Below the pieces are notes generated by a model. The model was not told the DNA's origin, searched no databases, and saw only the letters and a program-made list of their open reading frames with translations. Positions 37,275 through 44,899 of a DNA stretch of 45,734 bases are shown one piece after another. The position numbers and the translations under genes were made by a program. Location of the stretch: positions 1 through 45,734 of the forward strand of contig JACPNK010000001.1 of NCBI GenBank assembly GCA_016185525.1, written 5' to 3'. This DNA comes from Candidatus Yanofskyibacteriota bacterium (GTDB lineage Bacteria > Patescibacteria > Paceibacteria > 2-02-FULL-40-12 > IGHO2-12-FULL-4). Within the stretch, counting starts at the first letter, position 1. The number at the start of each line of letters is the position of its first letter.

Positions 37275-39365
37275 ATGGAAAGCCCTAAAGCTTACAACCC
37301 AAAAGATGTTGAGGATAAAATTTACAAACTCTGGCTGGAGTCGGGTTTTTTCAGTCCCTCCTCCGCTAAAGCTACGGCGGGCAAACCAGAAAAAAAGTTT
37401 GTAACCTGCATCGCTCCGCCAAATATCACCGGAGAACTGCATATGGGCCATGCCCTGGAACTTACTCTGCAGGATATAATTGTCCGCATGAAAAGAATGC
37501 AGGGCTACAGAACTCTCTGGCTGCCCGGCACCGATCATGCCGGTATCGCCGCCCAAAATGTCGTTGAAAAACAACTGGCAAAAGAAGGGCTTAACCGCCA
37601 CGATTTAGGCAGAGAAAAATTTTTGGAAAGGATGTGGCAGTGGAAAGAAAAATACGGCAATGCCATTTTGGAACAGCTTAAAAAATTAGGTTTGTCTCTT
37701 GATTGGTCACGCACCAAATTCACTATGGACCCGGAATACCAAGAGGCCGTCAAGACAGCATTTTTGCACTACCATAAAAAGGGCTGGATTTATCAGGGAG
37801 AAAGAGTGATTAACTGGTGCGTAAGGTGTGCCACGGCAATCTCTGACTTGGAGGTAAACTATATTGCCGAGAAAAGCAAACTTTACTATATAAAATACGG
37901 TCCTTTCACTTTGGCTACGACCAGACCGGAGACAAAACTCGGAGACACCGCACTGGCTGTACATCCGGAAGACGGACGTTACAAAAATTACATCGGCAAA
38001 GAATTAGAGATTGAATCCGTAGACAACTTAATTCCCAACGACCAGCCGCCTCAAAAAAATAAAATCAAGATTTTGGTAGTGGCAGATGAGAGCGTAGATC
38101 CTAAATTCGGTACTGGCATAATTAAAGTTACGCCAGCTCACGATATTACTGACTTTGAGATCGGCCAGCGCCACAATTTGAAATCAATAAAAATTATAAA
38201 CGAACAAGGAAGAATGAATGAAAATGCCGGCATCCGTTATCAGGGTTTAAAAACTTCGCAGGTTAGAGAAAAAATTGTTGAAGACCTGCAAGCGCTTGGT
38301 TTAATTGAAAAAGTTGAAGAATATGAACACAATGTCGGCCGTTGCGACCGATGCAACTCTGTTATTGAACCCCTGCCGTCTAAACAGTGGTTCCTGAAAA
38401 TGAAAGATTTGGCGGAAATGGCCTTGAAAGCAGTCAGAGAGGGAAGAGTTAAAATACATCCCGAGCGATGGGCTGGTCCTTATGAAACCTGGCTTAAAAA
38501 CATACGCGACTGGAACATTTCCCGCCAACTTTGGTGGGGGCATAAAATACCAATTGACGGCGAAGAAGATGTTTTGGACACATGGTTTTCTTCAGCGTTA
38601 TGGCCTTTTGCCACACTCGGTTGGCCCGCCTCCGCTAAAGCTTCGGCAGGTAAACCTGATGATTTCCAAGAGTACTATCCCACTGATTTTATAACTTCAG
38701 ACCGAGGCATACTTTTTTTGTGGCAAGTTAGAATGATTTTTTCGGGTCTGGAATTTACCGGTGAAGCGCCTTTCAAAGATGTTTACATTCACGCAACGGT
38801 CTTAACCAAAGACGGCAAAAGAATGTCTAAATCCCTTGGCACCGGCATTAACCCGCTTGAGCTTATAGAAAAATATGGCACCGATGCTCTTCGCTTTGGC
38901 CTGACTTCACAGGCAACCGGCCTGCAGGACCTGCGTTTTGGCGAAGACTTGCTGGTGATGGGCAAAAAGTTTGCCAATAAACTTTGGAATGTCGCCAGAT
39001 ACACCCTGATCAAACTTGGAGAAAACTACGAACAGCAAGAAAAAACTCCTGACAACGAGATTTCAAGAAAAATGCGGGAGATTGCCAAGCTTACGACTGA
39101 AAGTATCGAAAGTTATGATTTCGCTGAAGCCGCTAACCGGCTTTACCATTTTGTCTGGCATGAAATTGCCGATAAGTTTATTGAAGAAACTAAAAATAAA
39201 GACGATCAAGAAACCAAAGACACTCTGGCCTATCTGCTTTTAACTTCGCTCAAACTCCTCCACCCTTTTATGCCTTTCGTTACCGAAGAAATATATGGCC
39301 AACTGCCTTGGCTTAAAGAAAAACAACTGCTCCTAGTTGAGAAGTGGCCCATAGATAAGTTATAA
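37275..39365 (+). CDS. valS: Valyl-tRNA synthetase (short form)
   Basis: 696 residues, versus about 860-950 for typical ValRS. HIGH is HMGH at 56-59 in PPNITGELHMGHAL; KMSKS appears as RMSKS at 516-520; WWGHKIP, DTWFSSALWPF and the CP1 editing domain (LATTRPETKLGDTALAVHPED) are present. The usual Cys-containing linker between WWGHKIP and DVLDTWFSS is missing (only I-D-G-E-E remains), and the C-terminal coiled coil is absent. Two insertions of S-A-K-A-(T/S)-A-G-K-P (about 30-38 and 451-460) are translated repeats. A TAAAAT box lies 6 nt before the ATG. Ends 3 nt before the PrsW gene promoter. Confidence 0.95.
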   Translation: MESPKAYNPKDVEDKIYKLWLESGFFSPSSAKATAGKPEKKFVTCIAPPNITGELHMGHALELTLQDIIVRMKRMQGYRTLWLPGTDHAGIAAQNVVEKQLAKEGLNRHDLGREKFLERMWQWKEKYGNAILEQLKKLGLSLDWSRTKFTMDPEYQEAVKTAFLHYHKKGWIYQGERVINWCVRCATAISDLEVNYIAEKSKLYYIKYGPFTLATTRPETKLGDTALAVHPEDGRYKNYIGKELEIESVDNLIPNDQPPQKNKIKILVVADESVDPKFGTGIIKVTPAHDITDFEIGQRHNLKSIKIINEQGRMNENAGIRYQGLKTSQVREKIVEDLQALGLIEKVEEYEHNVGRCDRCNSVIEPLPSKQWFLKMKDLAEMALKAVREGRVKIHPERWAGPYETWLKNIRDWNISRQLWWGHKIPIDGEEDVLDTWFSSALWPFATLGWPASAKASAGKPDDFQEYYPTDFITSDRGILFLWQVRMIFSGLEFTGEAPFKDVYIHATVLTKDGKRMSKSLGTGINPLELIEKYGTDALRFGLTSQATGLQDLRFGEDLLVMGKKFANKLWNVARYTLIKLGENYEQQEKTPDNEISRKMREIAKLTTESIESYDFAEAANRLYHFVWHEIADKFIEETKNKDDQETKDTLAYLLLTSLKLLHPFMPFVTEEIYGQLPWLKEKQLLLVEKWPIDKL
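37356..37384. repeat. SAKATAGK-type repeat in valS, copy 1
   Basis: CCTCCGCTAAAGCTACGGCG and flanking bases, palindrome-like. Almost the same 29 bp is found at 38625-38653, in the same frame. Confidence 0.75.
38625..38653. repeat. SAKASAGK-type repeat in valS, copy 2
   Basis: CCTCCGCTAAAGCTTCGGCA and flanking bases, nearly identical to copy 1. Read as P-A-S-A-K-A-S-A-G-K-P. It lies in a loop after the DTWFSSALWPFATLGW segment. Confidence 0.75.
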
Positions 39366-39366
39366 T
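39361..39366 (+). promoter_or_regulatory. -10 box for leaderless 39375 gene
   Basis: Perfect TATAAT overlapping the valS stop codon, 8 nt before ATG 39375 and only 2 nt before ATG 39369. It therefore supports 39375. Confidence 0.6.
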
Positions 39367-39374
39367 AGATGTAT

Positions 39375-40121
39375 ATGTCTATTATAGGGGCGTTTTCCTT
39401 GACAGTACTCGGCATTTTGCCAAGCCTTGTTTGGCTAAGCATTTTCATTAAAAAGGATATCCATCCCGAGCCGAGATACTTAGTAACAAGAACTTTTTTG
39501 ATGGGAATTATCGTAGCACCTATTGCTGTCGGTCTGCAATGGATTTTTGTAGGACTGGGTGAAAGCTTCCCCTCTCTTTCCAACGTCTTCTCTTTCCAGT
39601 CTACTCACTTCTTTTTGTGGGCCGCTTTTGTTGAAGAAATCGTTAAATTCTTGGCCGTAAAGTTTATAGTCTTAAACAACCCGGAGTTTGACGAACCAAT
39701 TGATGCCATGATTTACATGATTACCGCCTCGCTAGGTTTTGCCGCCATAGAAAATATATTGATACTTTTCAGATCAATTCCGGAAGGACTGGAAGGTGCT
39801 TTGCAGCTTTGGATGTTGAGATCAGTTGGCGCGACACTGTTGCACGCCTTAGCCGGAGCTTTAACGGGTTACTTCCTGGCAATTTCCTGGTTTTACCGTG
39901 AACACCAAAAAAAACTTATCGCTATGGGCATTATTTTAGCCAGCATATTCCACTTCGTCTTTAATATTTTTCTCTTCTCTTACCAAAACGACCTTTGGGG
40001 AATTGTTTTATCTCTTTTATTGCTGGTCATATTCGCGGGCTTGATTCAAACTTTATTTCATAAAATAAGAAACCGAATGATTTCCTCGCCAATGCCGGCA
40101 GAGTTAAAAGTTGAGTATTAA
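39375..40121 (+). CDS. PrsW-family intramembrane glutamic protease
   Basis: 248 residues with about seven membrane segments. The family signature is E-E-x-x-K at residues 87-91 (AAFVEEIVKFLAVK), followed by GFAAIENIL and later HALAGALTGYF and FHFVFNIFLF with conserved His/Asn. PrsW cleaves anti-sigma factors in Bacillus, but many members have other targets. Start ATG 39375 is chosen because it is 8 nt after TATAAT. Confidence 0.88.
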   Translation: MSIIGAFSLTVLGILPSLVWLSIFIKKDIHPEPRYLVTRTFLMGIIVAPIAVGLQWIFVGLGESFPSLSNVFSFQSTHFFLWAAFVEEIVKFLAVKFIVLNNPEFDEPIDAMIYMITASLGFAAIENILILFRSIPEGLEGALQLWMLRSVGATLLHALAGALTGYFLAISWFYREHQKKLIAMGIILASIFHFVFNIFLFSYQNDLWGIVLSLLLLVIFAGLIQTLFHKIRNRMISSPMPAELKVEY

Positions 40122-40132
40122 AATCTCTTTGT

Positions 40133-40138
40133 TATAAT
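40133..40138 (+). promoter_or_regulatory. -10 box for leaderless hsp20
   Basis: TATAAT with 6 nt before ATG 40145. Confidence 0.6.
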
Positions 40139-40144
40139 AATCAT

Positions 40145-40519
40145 ATGTTCACGGAACTTGATGAAACCTTGGCCGAACTAACGGCTTCAAAAAACAAATC
40201 CGACAAAACCAAACCCGCCGACGAAGGCCAGCTAACCGTTGATGTCTATCAGAATGAAGATGAGATAATTATTCAGTCAACGATTGGCGGTATTGACGGC
40301 AAAGATATGGACATTTCCATAGCCAAAGACATGGTTACCATCAAAGGCTCAAGGACGAAAACAGAAAAAATAAAACAGTCAGACTATTTTCACCAAGAAC
40401 TTTATTGGGGTTCTTTTTCAAGATCAATTATACTGCCGGTTGACATAGACGTAGATAAAGCGAGGGCCTCCATAAAAAACGGTCTCTTAACTATCCGCCT
40501 GCCAATTCTTAGAAGGTAG
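40145..40519 (+). CDS. Hsp20/alpha-crystallin small heat-shock protein
   Basis: 124 residues. The alpha-crystallin domain is visible: GQLTVDVYQNEDEIIIQSTIGGIDGKDMDISIAKDMVTIKGSRTK...YFHQELYWGSFSRSIILPVDIDVDKARASIKNGLLTIRLPIL. The last segment is A-x-x-x-N-G-x-L. The C-terminal I-x-I motif is reduced to L-P-I-L. It is a cytoplasmic holdase for unfolded proteins. A perfect TATAAT box is 6 nt upstream. Confidence 0.93.
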   Translation: MFTELDETLAELTASKNKSDKTKPADEGQLTVDVYQNEDEIIIQSTIGGIDGKDMDISIAKDMVTIKGSRTKTEKIKQSDYFHQELYWGSFSRSIILPVDIDVDKARASIKNGLLTIRLPILRR

Positions 40520-40539
40520 GCGGCAGAACCAGAACTTTT

Positions 40540-41703
40540 GTGCAGTATAAATTTTTAGTTCCCATAATCGCTGTTTCTTTTTTGATTGGACAGGTTTCTT
40601 TGATTACTTTCAAAAAAGTAACCGAGGAAGAACTAAAGAAAAATTACAACACCAAGACCAACGCAAATGATAAATTTGCCTCTATTATCAGCTCCTTAGA
40701 GTCAGAAGAGTTAATTTTGTCTTGGGAAGACCAACAAAGCACGCGCATCAACTTATCCGATTTAATAATCGGATATTATCGCAACTACCACGCAAAAGAA
40801 AGTTTGCGCCTCAACTTTGAAAAATTGAGTGATTCTATAAAAGCTCTTGCTCCGGCCATCAATCAAGCTCCCATAGATGCCAAACTGGAATTTTCGGAAA
40901 AAGAGGTCAGAATCAAAGAATTCTCTCTGCCTCAAAACGGCAGACAGTTAAACGTAGAAAAATCTGTGTCTCAAACAGCCAAAAGTTTGGCCGAAGGCAA
41001 ACTGTCAGTATTTCTGGTGATTGATGAGATTCAACCGCAAATCACATCTGCCTCATTGGAAAGACTGGGCATAACAACTCTATTGGGCCGTGGGGAGTCA
41101 GACTTTAAAGGTTCTTCATCCAGCCGAATACACAACATTAAAACCGGATCGGCAAAATTCTATGGCCTCCTTTTAAAGCCGGGAGAAGAGTTTTCCTTTA
41201 ACTCCGCTTTGGGAGAAGTGGACGGCAAAAATGGCTATCTCCCCGAACTGGTTGTAAAGAGCGGAAAGTTAAGACCGGAGTTCGGCGGAGGCATCTGCCA
41301 AGTGTCAACTACTTTATTTCGCGCGGTTATGGCCGCCGGTCTGCCAATTTTAGAAAGAAGAGGCCACTCCCTGCCCGTGAAATATTACAATCCGCAAGGA
41401 TTTGATGCCACCATTTATCCCGGCGTAATAGACTTAAAATTCAAAAACGACACCCCAAACAACATTCTGATTCAAAACAAAATAGAGGAGACGAAATTGT
41501 CTTTTGAAATTTACGGATCAGAAAATGACAGAAAAGTTGAGATTGACGGCCCGAATATCTTAGAACAAAAGCCTGACGGTTCAATGAAAACCGTTTTAAC
41601 CAGAAAAATAACTCTGCCGGACGGTTCAGTCAAAGAAGATATTTTCAGATCAACCTATAAATCCCCCTCTCTCTTTCCCCTTGAAAAAAATCCTTTGGAG
41701 TAG
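40540..41703 (+). CDS. VanW-family protein, membrane-anchored
   Basis: 387 residues from GTG 40540; no closer ATG fits. N-terminal hydrophobic anchor (FLVPIIAVSFLIGQVSLITF). The C-terminal VanW domain is typical: GLLLKPGEEFSFNSALGEVDGKNGYLPELVVKSGKLRPEFGGGICQVSTTLFRAVMAAGLPILERRGHSLPVKYYNPQGFDATIYPG, including GGGICQVS. A peptidoglycan-linked role is suspected for the family. It lies 20 nt after hsp20, so the two may be cotranscribed. The terminator is after tRNA-Leu (41846-41887). Confidence 0.88.
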   Translation: MQYKFLVPIIAVSFLIGQVSLITFKKVTEEELKKNYNTKTNANDKFASIISSLESEELILSWEDQQSTRINLSDLIIGYYRNYHAKESLRLNFEKLSDSIKALAPAINQAPIDAKLEFSEKEVRIKEFSLPQNGRQLNVEKSVSQTAKSLAEGKLSVFLVIDEIQPQITSASLERLGITTLLGRGESDFKGSSSSRIHNIKTGSAKFYGLLLKPGEEFSFNSALGEVDGKNGYLPELVVKSGKLRPEFGGGICQVSTTLFRAVMAAGLPILERRGHSLPVKYYNPQGFDATIYPGVIDLKFKNDTPNNILIQNKIEETKLSFEIYGSENDRKVEIDGPNILEQKPDGSMKTVLTRKITLPDGSVKEDIFRSTYKSPSLFPLEKNPLE

Positions 41704-41725
41704 TCAATTCCGACAAAGTTACATT

Positions 41726-41811
41726 TGGTGCGGGCAGGAGGACTTGAACCCCCATGGACTTGCGTCCGCTAGCTCCTAAAGCTAGTGTGTTTGCCATTTC
41801 ACCATGCCCGC
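41726..41811 (-). tRNA. tRNA-Leu (anticodon TAG)
   Basis: 86 nt on minus including encoded CCA (TGG at 41726-41728 on plus). Acceptor GCGGGCA/TGCCCGC, long variable arm CGGACGCAAGTCCATG, anticodon loop TTTAGGA with TAG, T-arm GGGGGTTCAAGTCCTCC. Unlike tRNA-Glu here, CCA is encoded. Confidence 0.95.
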
Positions 41812-41845
41812 ATTAAACACACACAAAAGATAAACTTAATATACA

Positions 41846-41887
41846 ACACTAAACCCCTCTTTTGAAGAGGGGTTTAGTGTTTTTTTT
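41846..41887 (+). terminator. Rho-independent terminator with plus-strand T tract
   Basis: ACTAAACCCCTC-TTTTGAA-GAGGGGTTTAGT followed by a run of eight T. Perfect stem of 12 bp or more. It ends transcripts of the VanW gene after they run antisense through tRNA-Leu. Confidence 0.92.
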
Positions 41888-41897
41888 AAAGCTGGGG

Positions 41898-42275
41898 TTA
41901 TGTTCTAAAACTGCCAAAGAATGTTCTGGTAACCACACCCGCCAATGTCTGAAGGATAACTCCGACAGCTAAAACAACCAAGGCGCCGATAATACCATTC
42001 CAGACGATTGTTTTCGCTTTGCCAACCGCCTCTTCGTTACTTCCAGCGGCAATCCATCTGATACCGCCGTAAACTATAAATATAACCGCGATAACAATTG
42101 AAATTATGATCAAAAATCTAGCGATACCGTTAATCAACTTCTCAATTTCAGTCAGCGTAATCGGCTGGCCACCCAAAACTGGAGAAGGGTTTGTCAAAGC
42201 AGCCAAAGCAATTACCGGAAGCAAAAAACCCAAAGCCGGAACAATATATTTCATAGAAGATTTCACTCTATTCAT
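41898..42275 (-). CDS. VirB2/TrbC-like pilin
   Basis: 125 residues from ATG 42275, preceded by GGGGG 5-9 nt upstream. Signal-peptide-like N-terminus (MKYIVPALGFLLPVIALAALTNP), then two membrane helices (IARFLIIISIVIAVIFIVYGGIRWIAAGSNEEAVGKAKTIVWNGIIGALVVLAVGVILQTLAG). The inter-helix phrase G-G-I-R-W-I-A-A-G-S-N-E-E-A-V-G-K-A-K is the VirB2/TrbC-like pattern seen in many Patescibacteria. The length and layout fit a type IV secretion-like pilin. It is the last gene of the minus cluster from 45734. Confidence 0.85.
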   Translation of the reverse strand: MNRVKSSMKYIVPALGFLLPVIALAALTNPSPVLGGQPITLTEIEKLINGIARFLIIISIVIAVIFIVYGGIRWIAAGSNEEAVGKAKTIVWNGIIGALVVLAVGVILQTLAGVVTRTFFGSFRT

Positions 42276-42289
42276 AGACACCCCCTTTC

Positions 42290-42370
42290 ATAAGTTCATC
42301 AAGTTTATAAAGTCATAAAGTTCATAAAGTTCAGTTTTCTACTTTACGAACTTGACAAACTTTACAAACT
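42290..42370. repeat. AAGTTCATAAAGTT-type inverted repeat
   Basis: Left half of AAGTTCATAAAGTTCA units and right half of GAACTTGACAAACTTTAC units, so the spacer between the two pilin-like genes folds back. Related in style to the ileS/tsaD AACTTTG repeats. Confidence 0.6.
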
Positions 42371-42380
42371 TTCAACTTTA

Positions 42381-43052
42381 TTAACACACTAGTGGGATAA
42401 ATGAAAAATCTCTTATCCCCACTGCGTTAGCTACGGTAGCAATTATAACATAGACCCCGTAAATAACCAAAATGCCAAGCAAGACGGCTTTAAAGTTGTC
42501 CTTTGCGCTTTGGTATTTCTTGGGGTCACCTCCTGCTGTTACAAACTTCAATCCGGCCCAAATTACAAAAATCGCGGCCAATAGTGAAGCTGTCCTGGCC
42601 AGCCAGCAAGCCAAACCGATAACAATCTGGTTTACATCCTGAAAACTCAAATCTTCACCCGGAAAACCGCCTAAAGGGTTGTCCTCGTCAGCCTCGTTCG
42701 TTTTGGTTGTAGAACTTGAACCACCACGACAGATGCTTGTATTACTGTCACAAACACCGGAAACACACTGGTCGTTTGAAGCGCAAAGCTTGCCGACGCC
42801 GTTGCCGCCGGGAGATACGCAAACGCCGTCGTTGCACCTGCCGCCGTCCCGGTCATTACAAATCGTGGAATTGTAACACTCCACGCAAGTATTGCCGAAA
42901 CACTGCAGTCCAGCTTGACAGCTTCCCTTCCCGGAACAAGATTCGCCGAATTTTGCCACAGCCAAAACATCACCGCTTCCAAATAAAAACCAGACACCAA
43001 CAAAAGCAAGCAGAAGCAAAAACAGGTTTCTTTTTTTGGAGTTAGTCAACAT
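42381..43052 (-). CDS. Cys-rich secreted domain fused to VirB2-like C-terminus
   Basis: 223 residues. Signal peptide (NLFLLLLAFVGVWFLFGSGDVLAVA), then a Cys-rich part of about 90 residues with patterns such as C-S-G-K-G-S-C-Q-A-G-L-Q-C and C-N-D-G-V-C, 12 or more Cys, probably disulfide-bonded. The C-terminal 80 residues have two or three membrane helices with the phrase IWAGLKFVTAGGDPKKYQSAKDNFKAVLLGI, like VirB2 pilin-type proteins in this window. Thus an extracytoplasmic domain sits on a pilin-like anchor. Function inferred as surface structure or secretion. Confidence 0.78.
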   Translation of the reverse strand: MLTNSKKRNLFLLLLAFVGVWFLFGSGDVLAVAKFGESCSGKGSCQAGLQCFGNTCVECYNSTICNDRDGGRCNDGVCVSPGGNGVGKLCASNDQCVSGVCDSNTSICRGGSSSTTKTNEADEDNPLGGFPGEDLSFQDVNQIVIGLACWLARTASLLAAIFVIWAGLKFVTAGGDPKKYQSAKDNFKAVLLGILVIYGVYVIIATVANAVGIRDFSFIPLVC

Positions 43053-43069
43053 GTTGTAACCTAATCTTC

Positions 43070-43203
43070 TTTTAAATTTCTAATTATTCTAATTTCTCTA
43101 ATTAACCTAAATAATAACTAATATCTAAATACCTAAAAAATTTAATCGTTGGGTCATTGGGGTTTGTCTAGGTCAATTAGGTTAATTAAAAATTAGGTCA
43201 ATT
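43070..43203. repeat. AT-rich hairpin repeat, second copy
   Basis: Same layout as 16104-16262: CTAATT/CCTAATT units, ACCTAAAAA centre, then AATTAGGTTAATTAAAAATTAGG. It lies between two pilin-like genes. Confidence 0.65.
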
Positions 43204-43209
43204 TTCTAG

Positions 43210-44280
43210 CTATTTTCCTAAATTAAGTATGCTCTCAATTAAGGCAATAAAGCCTTGGCCGATAAAAATGACTGCCAGACCGACTACCGCCCAAAGCAGA
43301 ATCTTTTTTCCCTTGGTAACTTTGGCCGGATCGCCTCCGGAAAGAAGAATCTGAATGCCTGAATAGATAATCATGATAACAGCAATCGGTATAGAAAGCC
43401 AAAAAATCCAGGACAATAGGGCGTCAATAAGTTCTTTAAAATCTTCGGCCGCCAAAGGATTCTTAAATTCAATCAAAGTAGACTTTTCTTCTGATGCGCC
43501 TCCGCCGCCGCCCTTACCCGGAGATATCTCACCGGAAACCGCTAGATCGCCATTGGGGTCAGGCACTCTGGCTTTGAAAAGATAATTATTGTCGCTAGTC
43601 ACCTTCCATCTTTTAATCACAGTAAAAGGCCCACTGCCTTGGGTTGGAAAAGTGGCATTTATAGTCGTCTCTATCCTGCTGAAAAGAGCCCTGCCTCCCC
43701 GCCAAAGTTCAAATGTAAAGTCTCGGCCTTTACATCCAAGAGTGCCGTCAACTGATATGTCCACATCTTCTCCCACCTTAACTGAAGTTGAGCTCCAGCT
43801 CGGATTGGACAAGTTGCACCTGCCACCAACCGTATCCTGGTCAAATCTTTCAGAACTAGTCCATTGTTTTGCCGTGCCGAGAGCTACTTCCGGCAAACTA
43901 CTGCTCCAGCAAAAGAATACCGGCCAGTAAATATTTTTTTGGCCAGACGGTCCGGAATTAAACTCAAATTCTACGTCATCTCCCTCTCCCTTGGCCAGAT
44001 ATTCTCTCTGACTTAAGTCGCCGTTTTTGGCGTGAGCCATCGTGTGAAAAAGTTTGTAACCGCTTTGACAAAGATCCGCAGAACCAGAGAAACCGGCAGT
44101 CAAAAAAACTTTAACTTGCGGCTCTAGCCCTCCTTCGGGAACTTGTCCGGCAAGCGGACCCTCAAGATAAGAGGCATCCAAAGTTACTTCTTCCTCCGCA
44201 TAAGAAGAGCTGCCAAATAAAAACAGGCTGACAATAAAAATTATATAAACAACTTTTTTAAACTTGAGGATAAGTTTCAT
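43210..44280 (-). CDS. Large secreted domain with C-terminal VirB2-like membrane part
   Basis: 356 residues. Signal peptide (VVYIIFIVSLFLFGSSSYA), a beta-rich ectodomain with several Cys (about residues 30-265, e.g. CFLTAGF-type and SNPSWSSTSVKVGEDVDISVDGTLGCKGRDF), then two membrane helices: ALLSWIFWLSIPIAVIMIIYSGIQILLSGGDPAKVTKGKKILLWAVVGLAVIFIGQGFIALI. The inter-helix S-G-G-D-P-A-K-V-T-K-G-K-K matches the VirB2-like pattern of the neighbouring genes. It overlaps the upstream 44258 gene by 23 bp. Confidence 0.78.
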   Translation of the reverse strand: MKLILKFKKVVYIIFIVSLFLFGSSSYAEEEVTLDASYLEGPLAGQVPEGGLEPQVKVFLTAGFSGSADLCQSGYKLFHTMAHAKNGDLSQREYLAKGEGDDVEFEFNSGPSGQKNIYWPVFFCWSSSLPEVALGTAKQWTSSERFDQDTVGGRCNLSNPSWSSTSVKVGEDVDISVDGTLGCKGRDFTFELWRGGRALFSRIETTINATFPTQGSGPFTVIKRWKVTSDNNYLFKARVPDPNGDLAVSGEISPGKGGGGGASEEKSTLIEFKNPLAAEDFKELIDALLSWIFWLSIPIAVIMIIYSGIQILLSGGDPAKVTKGKKILLWAVVGLAVIFIGQGFIALIESILNLGK

Positions 44281-44896
44281 TTTTTCTATTTCTTAACCAG
44301 CGAAACAAGGAGATTAAAATAATGACGGCTGCTAAACCAAGCAGATTCGTAAGTGAAAATATCCTGCCCAAAAGCGACGGCTGGGTTTTGGGGGTTTTGG
44401 TTGGCGCAACTTTGCAGTCACTTGGACAGTTTTGACTGCTTTCTCCGATATCGGCGTTACAGATTCCGTCTTCATTGCAAACGGAACTTTCAGATACCTG
44501 GATAGTCAATAACAATTCGCCTTTGTCATTATAAAAGTTAACTTTTTCCGCGTTGCTGAAATGCGGTCCCCTAACTGATATCTTGCCTTCGACAACCTCC
44601 GGTTCAAAATTAAAACCTCCAATGATACCACCCGACACACCGACAACTTCGCCCCTGTAAGGCGTGGCGGTATTTAACTGTGGCTGGACAAACTGGTCGG
44701 CAATAAGGTCATACTTAAATTCAAAATCTTTATCGGCAAGTAACCGGCCGTTGTCATAATAAAGATGAAAAAGATAAACGAAAGGAAACTCTTCCGCCGG
44801 CGGCAAAGAGTCAGCCCTTGAAAAAGAGCTTGGACTCATCAGCGCCAAAATTATCAGCATCGGTAAAATTACGTTTTTTAAATTTGCCAAATTCAT
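44258..44896 (-). CDS. Secreted, C-terminally membrane-anchored protein
   Basis: 212 residues. Signal peptide (VILPMLIILALMSPSSFSRA), a beta-rich ectodomain, a Cys cluster (SVCNEDGICNADIGESSQNCPSDC) that looks like a small calcium- or disulfide-stabilised module, then a membrane helix (LLGLAAVIILISLFRWL) with a basic cytoplasmic end. Similar C-terminal 'CxxxGxCxxxx...CxxDC' modules occur in Patescibacteria surface proteins. It starts 3 nt after the transglycosylase gene and overlaps the next gene by 23 bp. Confidence 0.72.
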   Translation of the reverse strand: MNLANLKNVILPMLIILALMSPSSFSRADSLPPAEEFPFVYLFHLYYDNGRLLADKDFEFKYDLIADQFVQPQLNTATPYRGEVVGVSGGIIGGFNFEPEVVEGKISVRGPHFSNAEKVNFYNDKGELLLTIQVSESSVCNEDGICNADIGESSQNCPSDCKVAPTKTPKTQPSLLGRIFSLTNLLGLAAVIILISLFRWLRNRKNETYPQV

Positions 44897-44899
44897 ATA

